Shown piece after piece: positions 8,854-17,125 of a DNA stretch of 64,000 nucleotides. Position 1 is the first letter of the stretch. The number at the start of each line of letters is the position of its first letter. A program made the position numbers and the translations under genes. The DNA is from Pseudomonas viridiflava (GTDB lineage Bacteria; Pseudomonadota; Gammaproteobacteria; Pseudomonadales; Pseudomonadaceae). The notes beneath the pieces were generated by a model. The model was not told where the DNA came from. It saw nothing but the letters and a program-made list of their open reading frames with translations, and ran no database searches. The stretch lies in NCBI RefSeq assembly GCF_001642795.1, contig NZ_LKEH01000023.1, positions 124,193-188,192 of the forward strand, written 5' to 3'.

Positions 8854-10929
8854 TCAATGTGCCTTAGCGAGCTTAATCGAAAACCGCACCCCACCCTCGA
8901 CGTTCTTGACGTGAACGTCGCCGCCCATCTTTTTTACATATTGCTTGGCCACGAACAGCCCCAACCCCTGATGCTCGCTATCAGAGTCACGACTGCTGAC
9001 GCCGTACTCGAAGATCTCATCAATCTGATAAAACGGGATATGTGGCCCCTGATTACCCACCTCGATCAGCACCCAACTTGCGTCGGCGAACACTTTGAGG
9101 GTAATTTCTGTACCCTTATTTCGAAACTCTTTGGCGTTGTTCAAGATTGCCGTCAGTGACGCTTCTAACATGTCGCCGTCGGCACTGACATACAATGAGC
9201 CAGGAGAATGAGCAAAGATAATAGCCCCCTCACTTGATTCGGCGGCGTTTTCCAGATACTCAACTATGTTTTCTTTGGTGAGATGACCACGAGATGCGTT
9301 AATCGCTTCCTTGGGGCCAAGCGACTTTCCCAAACTCGACCCCGCAGAGTTACCAGAGAGCATTTTTAAGGCGTAAGAAATTCGCTTAAGGCTCTTGGCG
9401 CTAGGATCGTCAAGCCTGTTGTGACGTATCAGCAGTTCCTGCAAGGGTGACTTGATTTCATGGCCAATGGCGCGAAGGATATCGCTTTCGTTTTTAGCGT
9501 TCTCCAGAGCCTCTCGCCCGTACGTGGTAATAGATTTGTGCAGATCTTCAATACTGGCCCATAGCACGCCAACTTCGTCATGCTGGTTAGAGATCACATA
9601 CGGCAACTTAAAATCATCCGCATCCGAGTAACGCCCCCGCATATAAATAGTGTTACGTCTGACATTGTTCAGAGGTGCCAGAACATAGTGGTAAATGGCG
9701 AAACCACTTATCATTAGGAGGGTGCCGAGGATCGCTGCGAACGCCAAAATCGCTTTCGCCGCAGCGCTCCACCCGCCCAGTACCAAGGCAGGATTTCCGC
9801 TCAGCTCGATCCTGCTGCCGTTAGAGAGCATTGCGGATCTCTGGTTATCAATCGAGGGCGTCACCAGCTCAACGACTCCGTTGGCCAAACGTGCCAGCGC
9901 TGAACGACTTTCATTGCGACCACCATGATTGCCAGCGAACACCTCGATAGGTTCACTTCCGGGAGATGCAATGAAGCGAAGGCTTTCTCCTGGTGACAAG
10001 TACTGCGACATGGATTCAAATGAAAAAATAGGCCGCTCGTTGATTTCTAGGCCATTCATATACATCTGGCTTTGCCCGTCACCGGTAGGTCCGAGCAATT
10101 TCAACGCGACTCTTGCCTGCGAAATGTCTTCAGGAGGCCAGATGCTCTGCGTCCCGGGCGCTTCGATGTAGGCATACAAAGGTAGTTGAAGAATGAACTC
10201 GTAGCTGCTGACCGCTCCTGACGGGGCCAAGTGAGCCAGAATGCGTCCCTTTATATCGCGCTCACGGGTAAAATCATCGGCGCCTTGCTTGGTGGTTTTG
10301 AAACCAGCAATGCTCCATGCTGGGGAGAACAGCTTGGCGGTCGAAGCATCCGTCCGGCGCACCGGGTCGAAGGTGGCGACAAAGTTGCTAGTGCGCCCTC
10401 GCGCGGTCACTTCCACACTGAAGTGGTGGGCAGTGAACGGAGATTTGGCATAGGTAGGTGAAGTGAGCTCACTGTCTACATGAAAAGTCCCGCGAAGATA
10501 GACCAGCGCACCATAATCGCGATTTTCTAACACTCCAGCGCACAGTTGATCGCGTGGATCCTGCAAGCTTTTGAAGCTGCAGCCTAAAAGAGGTTTGAGG
10601 TCTTCGACATGGCTAGGAATAACATTGATAAACTCTAACGGCAGTTTAGCTACGGGTACACCGCGCCCATCTGAAGACTGCTCTCCAAAGTTAGAAAAGG
10701 CAATTTTACCCTCCAAACTTTCGAACTCAGCCGTGACACGCTGTAACGTTCTCTGAATGGCTGCCTGATATTGCTGTGCCACTGAAATATAGCTGAACCG
10801 CAGCACTCCGATTGTACCAAAGAACACTAGCAAAACCATGCCAGTCATAATGCCGACAATCAGCACACGAGCCTTGGCTCGATAAAGATTGCCTTTTAAC
10901 TTACCTAAGGACTGACGCAGTCTTGCCAT
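8854..10929 (-). CDS. Membrane sensor histidine kinase with large extracytoplasmic domain
   Basis: The 691-residue protein has an N-terminal membrane helix (about 20-43) and a long, probably periplasmic region (about 45-385) with no domain I recognise. A second membrane helix (about 388-410) leads into a HAMP-like linker. The dimerisation helix carries the phospho-acceptor histidine in AIGHEIKSPLQELL, and the ATPase domain has an N-box (LTAILNNAKEF) and a G-box (HQGLGLFVAKQYVKKMGG). It lies downstream of, and overlaps by 25 bp, a gene for a winged-helix DNA-binding domain, which overlaps a receiver gene; the three form one leftward operon. The ligand is unknown. The single large sensor region suggests detection of a cell-envelope or external signal. 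Confidence 0.85.
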   Translation of the reverse strand: MARLRQSLGKLKGNLYRAKARVLIVGIMTGMVLLVFFGTIGVLRFSYISVAQQYQAAIQRTLQRVTAEFESLEGKIAFSNFGEQSSDGRGVPVAKLPLEFINVIPSHVEDLKPLLGCSFKSLQDPRDQLCAGVLENRDYGALVYLRGTFHVDSELTSPTYAKSPFTAHHFSVEVTARGRTSNFVATFDPVRRTDASTAKLFSPAWSIAGFKTTKQGADDFTRERDIKGRILAHLAPSGAVSSYEFILQLPLYAYIEAPGTQSIWPPEDISQARVALKLLGPTGDGQSQMYMNGLEINERPIFSFESMSQYLSPGESLRFIASPGSEPIEVFAGNHGGRNESRSALARLANGVVELVTPSIDNQRSAMLSNGSRIELSGNPALVLGGWSAAAKAILAFAAILGTLLMISGFAIYHYVLAPLNNVRRNTIYMRGRYSDADDFKLPYVISNQHDEVGVLWASIEDLHKSITTYGREALENAKNESDILRAIGHEIKSPLQELLIRHNRLDDPSAKSLKRISYALKMLSGNSAGSSLGKSLGPKEAINASRGHLTKENIVEYLENAAESSEGAIIFAHSPGSLYVSADGDMLEASLTAILNNAKEFRNKGTEITLKVFADASWVLIEVGNQGPHIPFYQIDEIFEYGVSSRDSDSEHQGLGLFVAKQYVKKMGGDVHVKNVEGGVRFSIKLAKAH

Positions 10930-11138
10930 TGCACACCTTTCATCCTGATTACAACAACATGATCCGGCGACTCGCCCACCTCTTCTAAGGCGTCACGTAT
11001 ATTCTTGACGTGCTGACGAATAGCTTCCGAGTTACGGCCTGATTTCACCAATTCGAAAAAATCGGCATATGGGACATAAGCGCCTCGGCGCTCGTAAAGG
11101 CGCCAGAGAATGTTCTTGGCCGTCTGAGGGATATTCAA
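10905..11138 (-). CDS. Stand-alone OmpR/PhoB-type winged-helix DNA-binding domain
   Basis: The 77-residue protein matches the pattern of a Trans_reg_C effector domain: AKNILWRLYERRGAYVPYAD for the first helices, EAIRQHVKNIRDALEE for the recognition helix, and a wing ending VIRMKGVQW where full-length regulators have a G-x-G-Y-type end. The start is TTG overlapping the receiver gene stop (TTGA, 4 bp), and the end runs 25 bp into the kinase gene. It looks like the output half of a response regulator coded apart from its receiver. Either the two work as separate proteins, or they are a former single gene split by a frameshift or stop. The length and tight coupling make this a real gene rather than chance. 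Confidence 0.65.
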   Translation of the reverse strand: MNIPQTAKNILWRLYERRGAYVPYADFFELVKSGRNSEAIRQHVKNIRDALEEVGESPDHVVVIRMKGVQWQDCVSP

Positions 11139-11593
11139 AGCTTTATTCTTGAAGCGCTTCTTGTCGTAGAATGGTCGTATGTAATCTGCGCCTCCTTATC
11201 TTCTACACTTGGTGCAGCCTGAGCCCTAAGCACCCGAAGTACCAGTTCGACAAACTCTTGCCCGTCCGGGGGAATGGGTTTTTCCATATAATCCCAAGCA
11301 TCAAGTTGGCGCATGACACCACGGTAAAACGAGGCATCTAGTCCTGAGACCACCACGACTGGCGACTTGTGGTTACTTATGTTGGTCCGCAGTATTCCAA
11401 CGCCCGCATTTTTCTCCGGTGGCAACTCGACATCCAAGACTATCAAACTGAAAACTATCTCTACGATGGCCTTTTCGGCGCTTTCTCTATCAAAATACTG
11501 GTGAACCTCAATGTCCTTGCCAATACTCTTGCAGAACCCAGCAAGGGCATTGTTCGTGTCACGAGAATCTTCAATTATTGCAATCTTTCTCAT
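11135..11593 (-). CDS. Response regulator receiver protein without output domain
   Basis: The 152-residue protein has the receiver landmarks: the acidic pair in IAIIEDSRD (residues 7-8), phospho-acceptor aspartate near 54 (LIVLDVELP), a Ser/Thr-type switch in VVVVSGLDA and the lysine in YMEKPIP. After the receiver there is a linker of about 25 residues and then a stop, so no DNA-binding domain is present in this polypeptide. The winged-helix domain follows as its own overlapping gene and the kinase after that. This is probably the first gene of the kinase operon; a promoter would lie in the gap upstream (11594-11875). Confidence 0.8.
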   Translation of the reverse strand: MRKIAIIEDSRDTNNALAGFCKSIGKDIEVHQYFDRESAEKAIVEIVFSLIVLDVELPPEKNAGVGILRTNISNHKSPVVVVSGLDASFYRGVMRQLDAWDYMEKPIPPDGQEFVELVLRVLRAQAAPSVEDKEAQITYDHSTTRSASRIKL

Positions 11594-11875
11594 ATTTTCT
11601 ACCTCGCGCGCATATGGGGCTAGGGTACCAGCTCTACAATCCTAAAATCTCCGTATCAACGTGAGTGTTTACTCACGTTTGAAGCTAAAAACTTGCCTTG
11701 GATTGCAAAAACATCTCAATGCAATGGAGAAACAAGCACCCGATAATGGATCCAATTATTGACACCTACCTCACTAACGACTCCTTGCGTAGCCTTCAGT
11801 TCAGGCCAATTACGGCCCATGACATGCGCCATTGCTGCGCTTGTTCAATTAAATCGCAACTGATTCGAGGTTCAC

Positions 11876-12211
11876 ATGGCCGCACATTACGAAATTTTTC
11901 GCTCCACCCAGAACAACCAGTACTACTTCCACCTGAAAGCGCCGAATGGCGAAATCATCCTGGCCAGCGAGGGGTATATCCAGAAGCCCGGCTGCGAAAA
12001 CGGAATAGCCTCATGCAAAGCGCATTCGCCGTACGAACAGTACTACGACAAGCGCGTTGCACAGAACCAGCGCCCGTATTTCGTATTGCGCGCCGCGAAC
12101 AATCAAATCATAGGCACCAGCCAGACCTACAGCTCGGCCTACGCCCGCGACCAAGGTATTGTCGCAGTAAAAGCATATGGCTCAACCGCCACCACCATTG
12201 ACCTTACCTAA
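11876..12211 (+). CDS. DUF1508 / YegP-family protein
   Basis: The 111-residue protein contains two tandem YegP repeats, each with the F-x-L-x-A-x-N-x-x-I pattern: YYFHLKAPNGEIILASEGY in the first half and YFVLRAANNQIIGTSQTY in the second. YegP-like proteins are small, usually dimeric, and of uncertain role. The start ATG follows a GAGG motif about 7 bases upstream. The gene is single, reads rightward, and is followed 70 bp later by another small rightward gene, with which it may be co-transcribed. Confidence 0.8.
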   Translation: MAAHYEIFRSTQNNQYYFHLKAPNGEIILASEGYIQKPGCENGIASCKAHSPYEQYYDKRVAQNQRPYFVLRAANNQIIGTSQTYSSAYARDQGIVAVKAYGSTATTIDLT

Positions 12212-12280
12212 TGCTCTGAACTAGCCGCAGCGTTGCGAGCAGCCTTTCAACTCCACCAATTACGTGTATGCCCGGAACCA

Positions 12281-12556
12281 ATGATGATTAGCTTTACCGT
12301 GTCGTACGATTTCATAAGTATCAAGAATTACAAGCTGTTGATCGATGAACTCGAGCGTCTCGGAGCGCATCGCTCGCAAGATTCCTTTTGGCTGGTAGCC
12401 TGCAACAATACCGCGAAAGGCCTGCATGACTACCTCAGGAAATTCATGGACGACGACGATAAGCTCTGGGTATCCGAGCTGACGCGCAACCATCATTACA
12501 CCCAAGCTAACAGTGGCAAAAATGCTTGGATCGCGCAGAATCCGCTTGCCCGCTAG
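12281..12556 (+). CDS. Small protein with Cas2/VapD-like ferredoxin fold
   Basis: The protein is 91 residues from the ATG chosen at 12281 (the open frame reaches 12233, but the upstream part looks like non-coding DNA). The pattern is beta (ISFTVSYDF), helix (YKLLIDELERLGA), beta (SFWLVACNN), helix (LHDYLRKFMDDDD), beta (KLWVSELTR), as in the Cas2/VapD superfamily of small nuclease-like proteins. Here it is a lone gene with no CRISPR array or cas genes anywhere in the window, so it should not be read as an adaptation protein. Function is unknown; an interferase-like or toxin role is possible for the fold but not shown. Confidence 0.6.
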   Translation: MMISFTVSYDFISIKNYKLLIDELERLGAHRSQDSFWLVACNNTAKGLHDYLRKFMDDDDKLWVSELTRNHHYTQANSGKNAWIAQNPLAR

Positions 12557-13287
12557 TTACTTGCGGACTGTAGTTGTGGCAGCAATTAGCCTCGAAGGAT
12601 CGGGGCTTTAGACTCTTAGTGCGTAAGCCCGCCGACTTCGCGACAGTTCATATTCTACTGGTATAGAGCAAATGATTGGCTCACCCACACGACAGCCATG
12701 TGAGCAATCAATGCGTCTCTACGCAAGCATTTCACGGAAATTAAAGCTGTTCCGATTGCTCTCTAGCTGAGCATCCGCGGCGACGGATAGCTTCATCACG
12801 AAGTTTTTAAAAAGATAGTTATAATTAAAATCATAGCGATTTTAATTATCTGTATCAGATATTCATACAGCTAACCGCAGCGCTCAATCGCTGCCCTTAC
12901 CGGCGAACTCGACTGTGCCGGAATCATAATAGGCCCAAATCCAAAACTGCTTCCGCAAGCTTTCGCAGACCGATCATTTACTCAAATGAGCCACCAGACG
13001 GTGGCTACATAGGCGTATTTACAGCATTGTCATATCATGAATTCAGCAGCTTGTAAGGGCGGTTTGAGTGGTCTCAGCTCAAGCATATGGTGCGCGGTCA
13101 TCCATTTTTTTCATCTTCTCTTGAGCCCGAATAGCTAAGATAATTTTAGTCAGCAAACCTTAGGTGCGTCCCGAGCACGGAGACCCGAGAAAAGCGTCGC
13201 CAGCTACTCACTCAGAAGGTTAAAAGTTTTTAGCGACAAACATATTTATTCCCGAAAAACTTATTTCTTAGCTTCACGAGACCTGGC
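12557..13287. other. Gene-free strip flanking the left side of the Tn7-like element
   Basis: About 730 bases without a supportable gene. The DNA is richer in A+T than the neighbouring core and contains a strong AT-rich dyad (12821-12849). No transposase remnant, tRNA or array is visible. It lies just outside the outermost TnsB-type repeat at 13301 and may hold debris from earlier insertions at the same hotspot. Confidence 0.4.
12821..12849. repeat. Perfect 12-bp AT-rich inverted repeat
   Basis: ATAATTAAAATC (12821-12832) and GATTTTAATTAT (12838-12849) are perfect inverted copies separated by 5 bases. The arms are almost all A/T, so as RNA this would be a weak terminator; as DNA it could be an operator or a protein-binding dyad. 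No gene abuts it. Confidence 0.6.
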
Positions 13288-13430
13288 TGCCCGTAATATA
13301 GTTTGACACATTGGCCCCCTAGATCCGCGGGATTCAGCATCATTGATGACCACGGCAGCCAAAATATAGTTTGACACAGACAAATATGCTGACGAAAAAC
13401 ACCCTCTACCTTCTAGAATAAAGTTTGACA
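13288..13430. repeat. Left end of Tn7-like element: three TnsB-type binding repeats
   Basis: Three copies of an AT-rich block ending GTTTGACA lie at about 13291-13308, 13361-13376 and 13413-13430 (AATATAGTTTGACACA, AATATAGTTTGACACA, AATAAAGTTTGACACT). They are the inverted complement of the repeats at the right end (35922-35982). Three widely spaced sites on the left and closely spaced sites on the right is the layout known for Tn7. By the spacing seen at the right end, the terminus should fall at 13288, which reads TGCCCG rather than the usual TGT. The flanking 5 bases (CTGGC) do not match the right-hand duplication (GCCAA). Confidence 0.75.
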
Positions 13431-13562
13431 CTGCGTCCGGTAAGCTTGCTTAACGATAGCCTTGCCGTTCCAGAGCTTCACAGCCCCATCAGCGTTGATC
13501 GAGCCTATGCCGGTTCTTCTAGTAAGATCGGCTGAAGGGTAAGTCGGCCGATTTTCATGGGC

Positions 13563-15254
13563 TCAGCCTTCTACTCTTACGACAAACCCACCCACGTTTT
13601 TATTGTGATAGTACGCATTTCCCCCTAGAGCCACATTGAAACCTGGAGGTCCCTGCCAATCCCGAGATACGCCGGTCGACTTGAGTAAAGCATCTGGGTC
13701 TACGCCATTTCTTGCAAAACTCTCCAAGTCCCATTCGAAAAAGCTGACGATGGCTTGGAACACAGGACCTGGCACACTAGACACTATGTAAAGACTTCCA
13801 ATATTTATAGGGAGATTTAGCCGTGTCATGTCGGATAGAGCACAAACTAACCTCCTCAACCGAAAATGCCAGACCGACTCCAAGAGTATCTCAACTTGCT
13901 GAGAGGCTAAGGGGAATTTGCTCTTCCGCGTCGACGGGTCCGGAGGTAAACGGACTGGGAGTAGTTTTTGCAAATTGCTTAAATTAACCCGTTTTTGCCT
14001 TCTGGAAATCCTATATAGATCCTTACCCCCCTCGAGAAGGATCGCGGCAAACGCGCTATCTCTGGAGTCGCTAACGTCTTCGACCTCAGCATCCTCACGT
14101 TTTGGCGTGTTTATCTTCGCCATCAGCCATGCTTTGTCATTCTCATAAAGCCACCGAGTGGCTTTGTACGCGCTCGTCCAAAGATACTCCAGGCTGGCTT
14201 CAGCTCGGACCGCAAGAACGGTTTCGATTTTCTGTCGAAACTGCGCCTTACTCCCCACCTTTGGCTTTTCCTGCAGCGATGCTAACCTGGCACCTTCAAC
14301 GCTCTGAAGAATGGATTCTTTCTTTAAGGCGTCCTCAAAATTATCAACGCAACCAAACAAATGCAGCGCAATGATCATATGCCGCGCAAGGGGCATATCC
14401 ATCTGGCCCTTATAAGAAGTAAATCTTATCCATTGTTCATGTTTGCCCGTTGCGTATGCGCTATCCATTTGTGACAAAGCTTCATCACCATACTTATCCC
14501 GAATGCTGTTAAACAACTTTGCTGTGCCAGCTAACCTTCCGTGTACAAAACCTTTCTTTCTGCATTGCCGTAGGTAGCTAGAACATAACGCATCGCTGCT
14601 AATCAGGGGTAAATTGCGTTGTAGAAGCTCATGCGCGAATTCCGCAAACTTCTTTTCAAGCTGAATGCCTTGGTTAGCTTTCGCAGGGGCGAGAGCGCTC
14701 CAACCACATACGCAGGGCTCTGATAGGCCAGGAAGTAACCGCAGCTTTCGAAAGAACGGGTGAGAGCATTTGGGACACGCATGCATCAGTGAGTCGCCAT
14801 GGCGCCAACAGACTGACACACCAGGCAAGTGGTGTGATCGATGCCAGTATGCATAACCCAGTTCAAGGAGGTCTTGCTGAACGCAGGTACGGCAGAGCTT
14901 TGCCTTACCATGGACCGTTCCCTCTCGGCGGGGAATACGGGCAACGCCATGGAGACCACGCCCTGCAACAGCGCAGTCTCCTCCTTGATTTATCCCCAGA
15001 AAAGGTCTGTAAAGAGGGAACGTGGTGTTCGTAAAGATCAGTTCGTCGAGATTGCTCTCAGTGTCTCCGGGCAGCCTGGTTGCAAGCACCTCAATCTGCT
15101 TCGGCAACATGCCTACCGAGAAAGTGGCCGAGCCGAACAGGTCGCGGAAGGTCTCACCCGCAGTTTTATTGCCTGAAAGGAAGTGGTAGCGAGTGATACG
15201 GGAATGTAGCGTCTCGCCAGGCATAGATATAGGGAAGAATAGAAGGTCAGACAT
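13563..15254 (-). CDS. Second TnsD/TniQ-like target-selection protein at the left end
   Basis: The 563 residues nearly equal the TnsD of the same element (564). It starts with the family N-terminus (FFPISMPGETLHSRITRYH) and has a CCCH zinc site at about C121, C124, C149 and H152 (CRTC ... YWHRSHHLPGVSVCWRH). A second Cys cluster follows at about C160/C163/C181/C183, which TnsD of this element lacks. The C-terminal half keeps the TnsD-type features W-L-Y-x-x-D-x-x-W-L and ESVWHFRLRRLV, so it is a full-length DNA-binding type rather than a short TniQ. TniQ proteins choose the target and recruit TnsC. Because TnsD already accounts for glmS, this protein may direct insertion to another site. It could also be left over from another element. 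Confidence 0.85.
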   Translation of the reverse strand: MSDLLFFPISMPGETLHSRITRYHFLSGNKTAGETFRDLFGSATFSVGMLPKQIEVLATRLPGDTESNLDELIFTNTTFPLYRPFLGINQGGDCAVAGRGLHGVARIPRREGTVHGKAKLCRTCVQQDLLELGYAYWHRSHHLPGVSVCWRHGDSLMHACPKCSHPFFRKLRLLPGLSEPCVCGWSALAPAKANQGIQLEKKFAEFAHELLQRNLPLISSDALCSSYLRQCRKKGFVHGRLAGTAKLFNSIRDKYGDEALSQMDSAYATGKHEQWIRFTSYKGQMDMPLARHMIIALHLFGCVDNFEDALKKESILQSVEGARLASLQEKPKVGSKAQFRQKIETVLAVRAEASLEYLWTSAYKATRWLYENDKAWLMAKINTPKREDAEVEDVSDSRDSAFAAILLEGGKDLYRISRRQKRVNLSNLQKLLPVRLPPDPSTRKSKFPLASQQVEILLESVWHFRLRRLVCALSDMTRLNLPINIGSLYIVSSVPGPVFQAIVSFFEWDLESFARNGVDPDALLKSTGVSRDWQGPPGFNVALGGNAYYHNKNVGGFVVRVEG

Positions 15255-15265
15255 CGGTTACCGAC

Positions 15266-15592
15266 TTACGAAGTAGGGCTCGGAAAATACGTGCATTCAG
15301 TGACCGGTATGCTTGTATCAAACCAAGCAGTTATCAAAGGCCAGGATTCTTTGGAGTTTACACGAAGTAGATTTGCGTACTGAAGGACCTTAGGTGAGCT
15401 GTTGGAACTGCCCGCAACTACGTTCAATTCCCCTCTTTCGCTTCCTGCATGATGGCAATTAGACATACTCTCCGGTTTAAAAAAATAACTTCGTCCTACA
15501 TGCGGGTTTCGGTTTCTCATTTGCAATAAATTGGCTTTTACGGTCAGTCGAACGAATCCACGGCTGAATGCTAGACGCGTTTGATTGACCAC
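15266..15592 (-). CDS. Short hypothetical ORF directly upstream of the second TniQ gene
   Basis: A 108-codon open frame with GTG as first codon, ending 11 bp before the TniQ-like gene and in the same direction. An internal methionine (MRNRNPHVGRSYFF) would give about 83 residues. I see no known motif. The spacing suggests co-transcription, and it may be a decayed fragment of another transposition gene, but nothing in the sequence proves it is translated. Its start region overlaps the upstream part of the divergent HAD-fold gene frame. Confidence 0.3.
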   Translation of the reverse strand: MVNQTRLAFSRGFVRLTVKANLLQMRNRNPHVGRSYFFKPESMSNCHHAGSERGELNVVAGSSNSSPKVLQYANLLRVNSKESWPLITAWFDTSIPVTECTYFPSPTS

Positions 15593-15671
15593 GAAGACGA
15601 GCAGGCAGAGTATGGGTCAGAAGTATCTCTCATCAATCGCCATTACCTACTGCCAACCACGGAAAATCTTC

Positions 15672-16181
15672 ATGCCGGCCAGAAGAGAACAAGTCCTTTT
15701 CCTAGATTACGACGGTGTACTGCACCCAGATGCGGTGTATTTGTCCCGCCAAGGACCCGTCCTGCGTGCAGAAGGAGAGCTTTTCATGTGGGCCCCCGTT
15801 CTTGTTAAGATCCTGGAAGATTTCCAAGAGGTTTCCTTGGTCCTCAGTACGAGCTGGGTTCGAAATTTGAGCTTCAAAAGAGCAATGGGTTTTTTGCCAG
15901 TCGATTTGGGTAATCGGGTTACCGGCGCAACATGGCACAGCTCCATGGCGAGGGATTGGGCAGATGAAAACAAATGGGACGGACGGACGCGTTACGACCA
16001 GATCAGCCGGTATGCGGCTAGAGCCCAGCTTGCGAATTGGGTGTCACTCGATGACGACCCAGAAGGATGGGGAGCTACCGCGCAACACCGCTTGGTAGCC
16101 TGCAATCCCGCCTTGGGCCTCGGCGATCCACAAACACAGCGTATTTTGATTGAAGCATTGCAGCGAATGACTTCACGCTGA
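15672..16181 (+). CDS. HAD-fold protein (Swiss-army-knife RNA-repair HAD domain type)
   Basis: From the methionine at 15672 (MPARREQVLFLDYDGVLHP) the protein has 169 residues. The HAD motif I is LFLDYDGVLHP with both aspartates. Motif II is the serine/threonine region LVLSTSWVRNL, and near the end LANWVSLDDDPEGWG supplies the acidic motif. The compact form with DxDGVLH and STSW matches the HAD family found in bacterial RNA-repair proteins and as lone genes in Pseudomonas. It would be a phosphatase or phosphotransferase; the substrate is unknown. It reads opposite to the surrounding genes and looks like independent cargo. The open frame starts at 15585, but the first 29 codons look non-coding. 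Confidence 0.7.
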   Translation: MPARREQVLFLDYDGVLHPDAVYLSRQGPVLRAEGELFMWAPVLVKILEDFQEVSLVLSTSWVRNLSFKRAMGFLPVDLGNRVTGATWHSSMARDWADENKWDGRTRYDQISRYAARAQLANWVSLDDDPEGWGATAQHRLVACNPALGLGDPQTQRILIEALQRMTSR

Positions 16182-16274
16182 GGTCAGCGTTAACGAGCAA
16201 CCAACCCGACGCCTTGTGTCGCGTCCATTGCGTTTATTTCCGATGTCTTGCCTATACGTGCTGCTAAGAGCAGC

Positions 16275-16390
16275 TCACTGCCGCCCCTCTGCACTCACTT
16301 GGTTCTGAAGCGTAAGTTTTGCCTGGGTCTCACACAGCTGCGAGTGCTCGTTATCACCGTTAGCAAGCTCATATTTCTCTCTCGACTGGC
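16275..16390 (-). pseudogene. Relic of the C-terminus of a second IetS-like protease
   Basis: Reading leftward from about 16386 to the TGA at 16275-16277, the frame gives GDNEHSQLCETQAKLTLQNQ and then VSAEGRQ-stop. This matches the C-terminus of the intact IetS-like protein in this window (DNEHAQLYAEIQAKLTLQNQ, then VREEARQ) with one residue missing and a few changes. Only about 30 residues survive, and the rest of the gene is absent. It lies directly after the arsH stop. It shows that another ietS-like gene once lay here, or that arsH and an ietS end were joined by recombination. Confidence 0.75.
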
Positions 16391-17125
16391 TCAAATCGAT
16401 CTTTGATTGACTCGTTTCGAGAGTGCCTCAGCGCTCTCCTTGCGCTCCGAGTACCTATCTACGAGATACGCTTCCCGACCCCGAACCATTAGCGTGAACT
16501 TCATCAGTTCCTCCATTACGTCCACCACACGGTCGTAGTAAGCAGATGGTTTCATACGACCTACATCGTCGAACTCCAGGAAGGCCTTGGGTACTGACGA
16601 CTGGTTTGGGATGGTGATCATCCGCATCCACCGCCCGAGGATCCGCAGCTGGTTTACCGTGTTGAACGACTGTGATCCACCGCAGACCTGCATGACGGCC
16701 AGCGTCTTTCCCTGACTTGGCCGGACAGCGCCCATCGTCAGAGGAATCCAGTCTATTTGGGCTTTGAATACAGCAGATACCGCGCCGTGACGTTCTGGCG
16801 AACACCACACCTGCCCCTCCGACCATAGAACCAACTCCCGCAGCTCATTGACCTTTGGATGGTCTTCCGGGGCGTCATCGGGGAGAGGCAGACCCGAAGG
16901 ATCAAAGATGACGGCCTCGGCCCCCATTAGGATAAGGATGCGCGCGGCCTCCTGGGTCAGTAGCCTGCTGAAAGAGCGCTCACGAGTAGAGCCATACAAT
17001 AACAAGATACGCGGCTTGTGAGTCGGTTGCTCGTTGCCCTGCAGGCGATCCAGTATGGCGACGTCAATTAGCGACTGATCCAGATTAGGTAAGTCCACAC
17101 TACTTTCCGAGGAAAATTCGTCCAT
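16391..17125 (-). CDS. arsH: ArsH, NADPH-dependent FMN reductase / organoarsenical oxidase
   Basis: The 244-residue protein has the flavodoxin-like fold of Ars[21 protein letters not shown] (FMN phosphate binding) near residues 37-56, then [27 protein letters not shown] and [19 protein letters not shown]. ArsH is a tetrameric flavoenzyme that oxidises trivalent methylated arsenicals and gives arsenic resistance. The start overlaps the arsC stop (17125), so arsC and arsH are translationally coupled. Length is normal and no damage is visible. Confidence 0.92.
   Translation of the reverse strand: MDEFSSESSVDLPNLDQSLIDVAILDRLQGNEQPTHKPRILLLYGSTRERSFSRLLTQEAARILILMGAEAVIFDPSGLPLPDDAPEDHPKVNELRELVLWSEGQVWCSPERHGAVSAVFKAQIDWIPLTMGAVRPSQGKTLAVMQVCGGSQSFNTVNQLRILGRWMRMITIPNQSSVPKAFLEFDDVGRMKPSAYYDRVVDVMEELMKFTLMVRGREAYLVDRYSERKESAEALSKRVNQRSI

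Noticed and set aside
8572..9159. A rightward 195-codon frame at the start of the accessory strip.
   Set aside because: Its 3' half is antisense to the kinase ATPase domain and its 5' part has no similarity I know.
13361..13376. The GCCAA just before the second left repeat (13358-13362) as the matching target duplication, making 13363 the true left end.
   Set aside because: The element would then begin AATATAG with no TG terminus and the first repeat would lie outside; the spacing from repeat to terminus does not match the right end.
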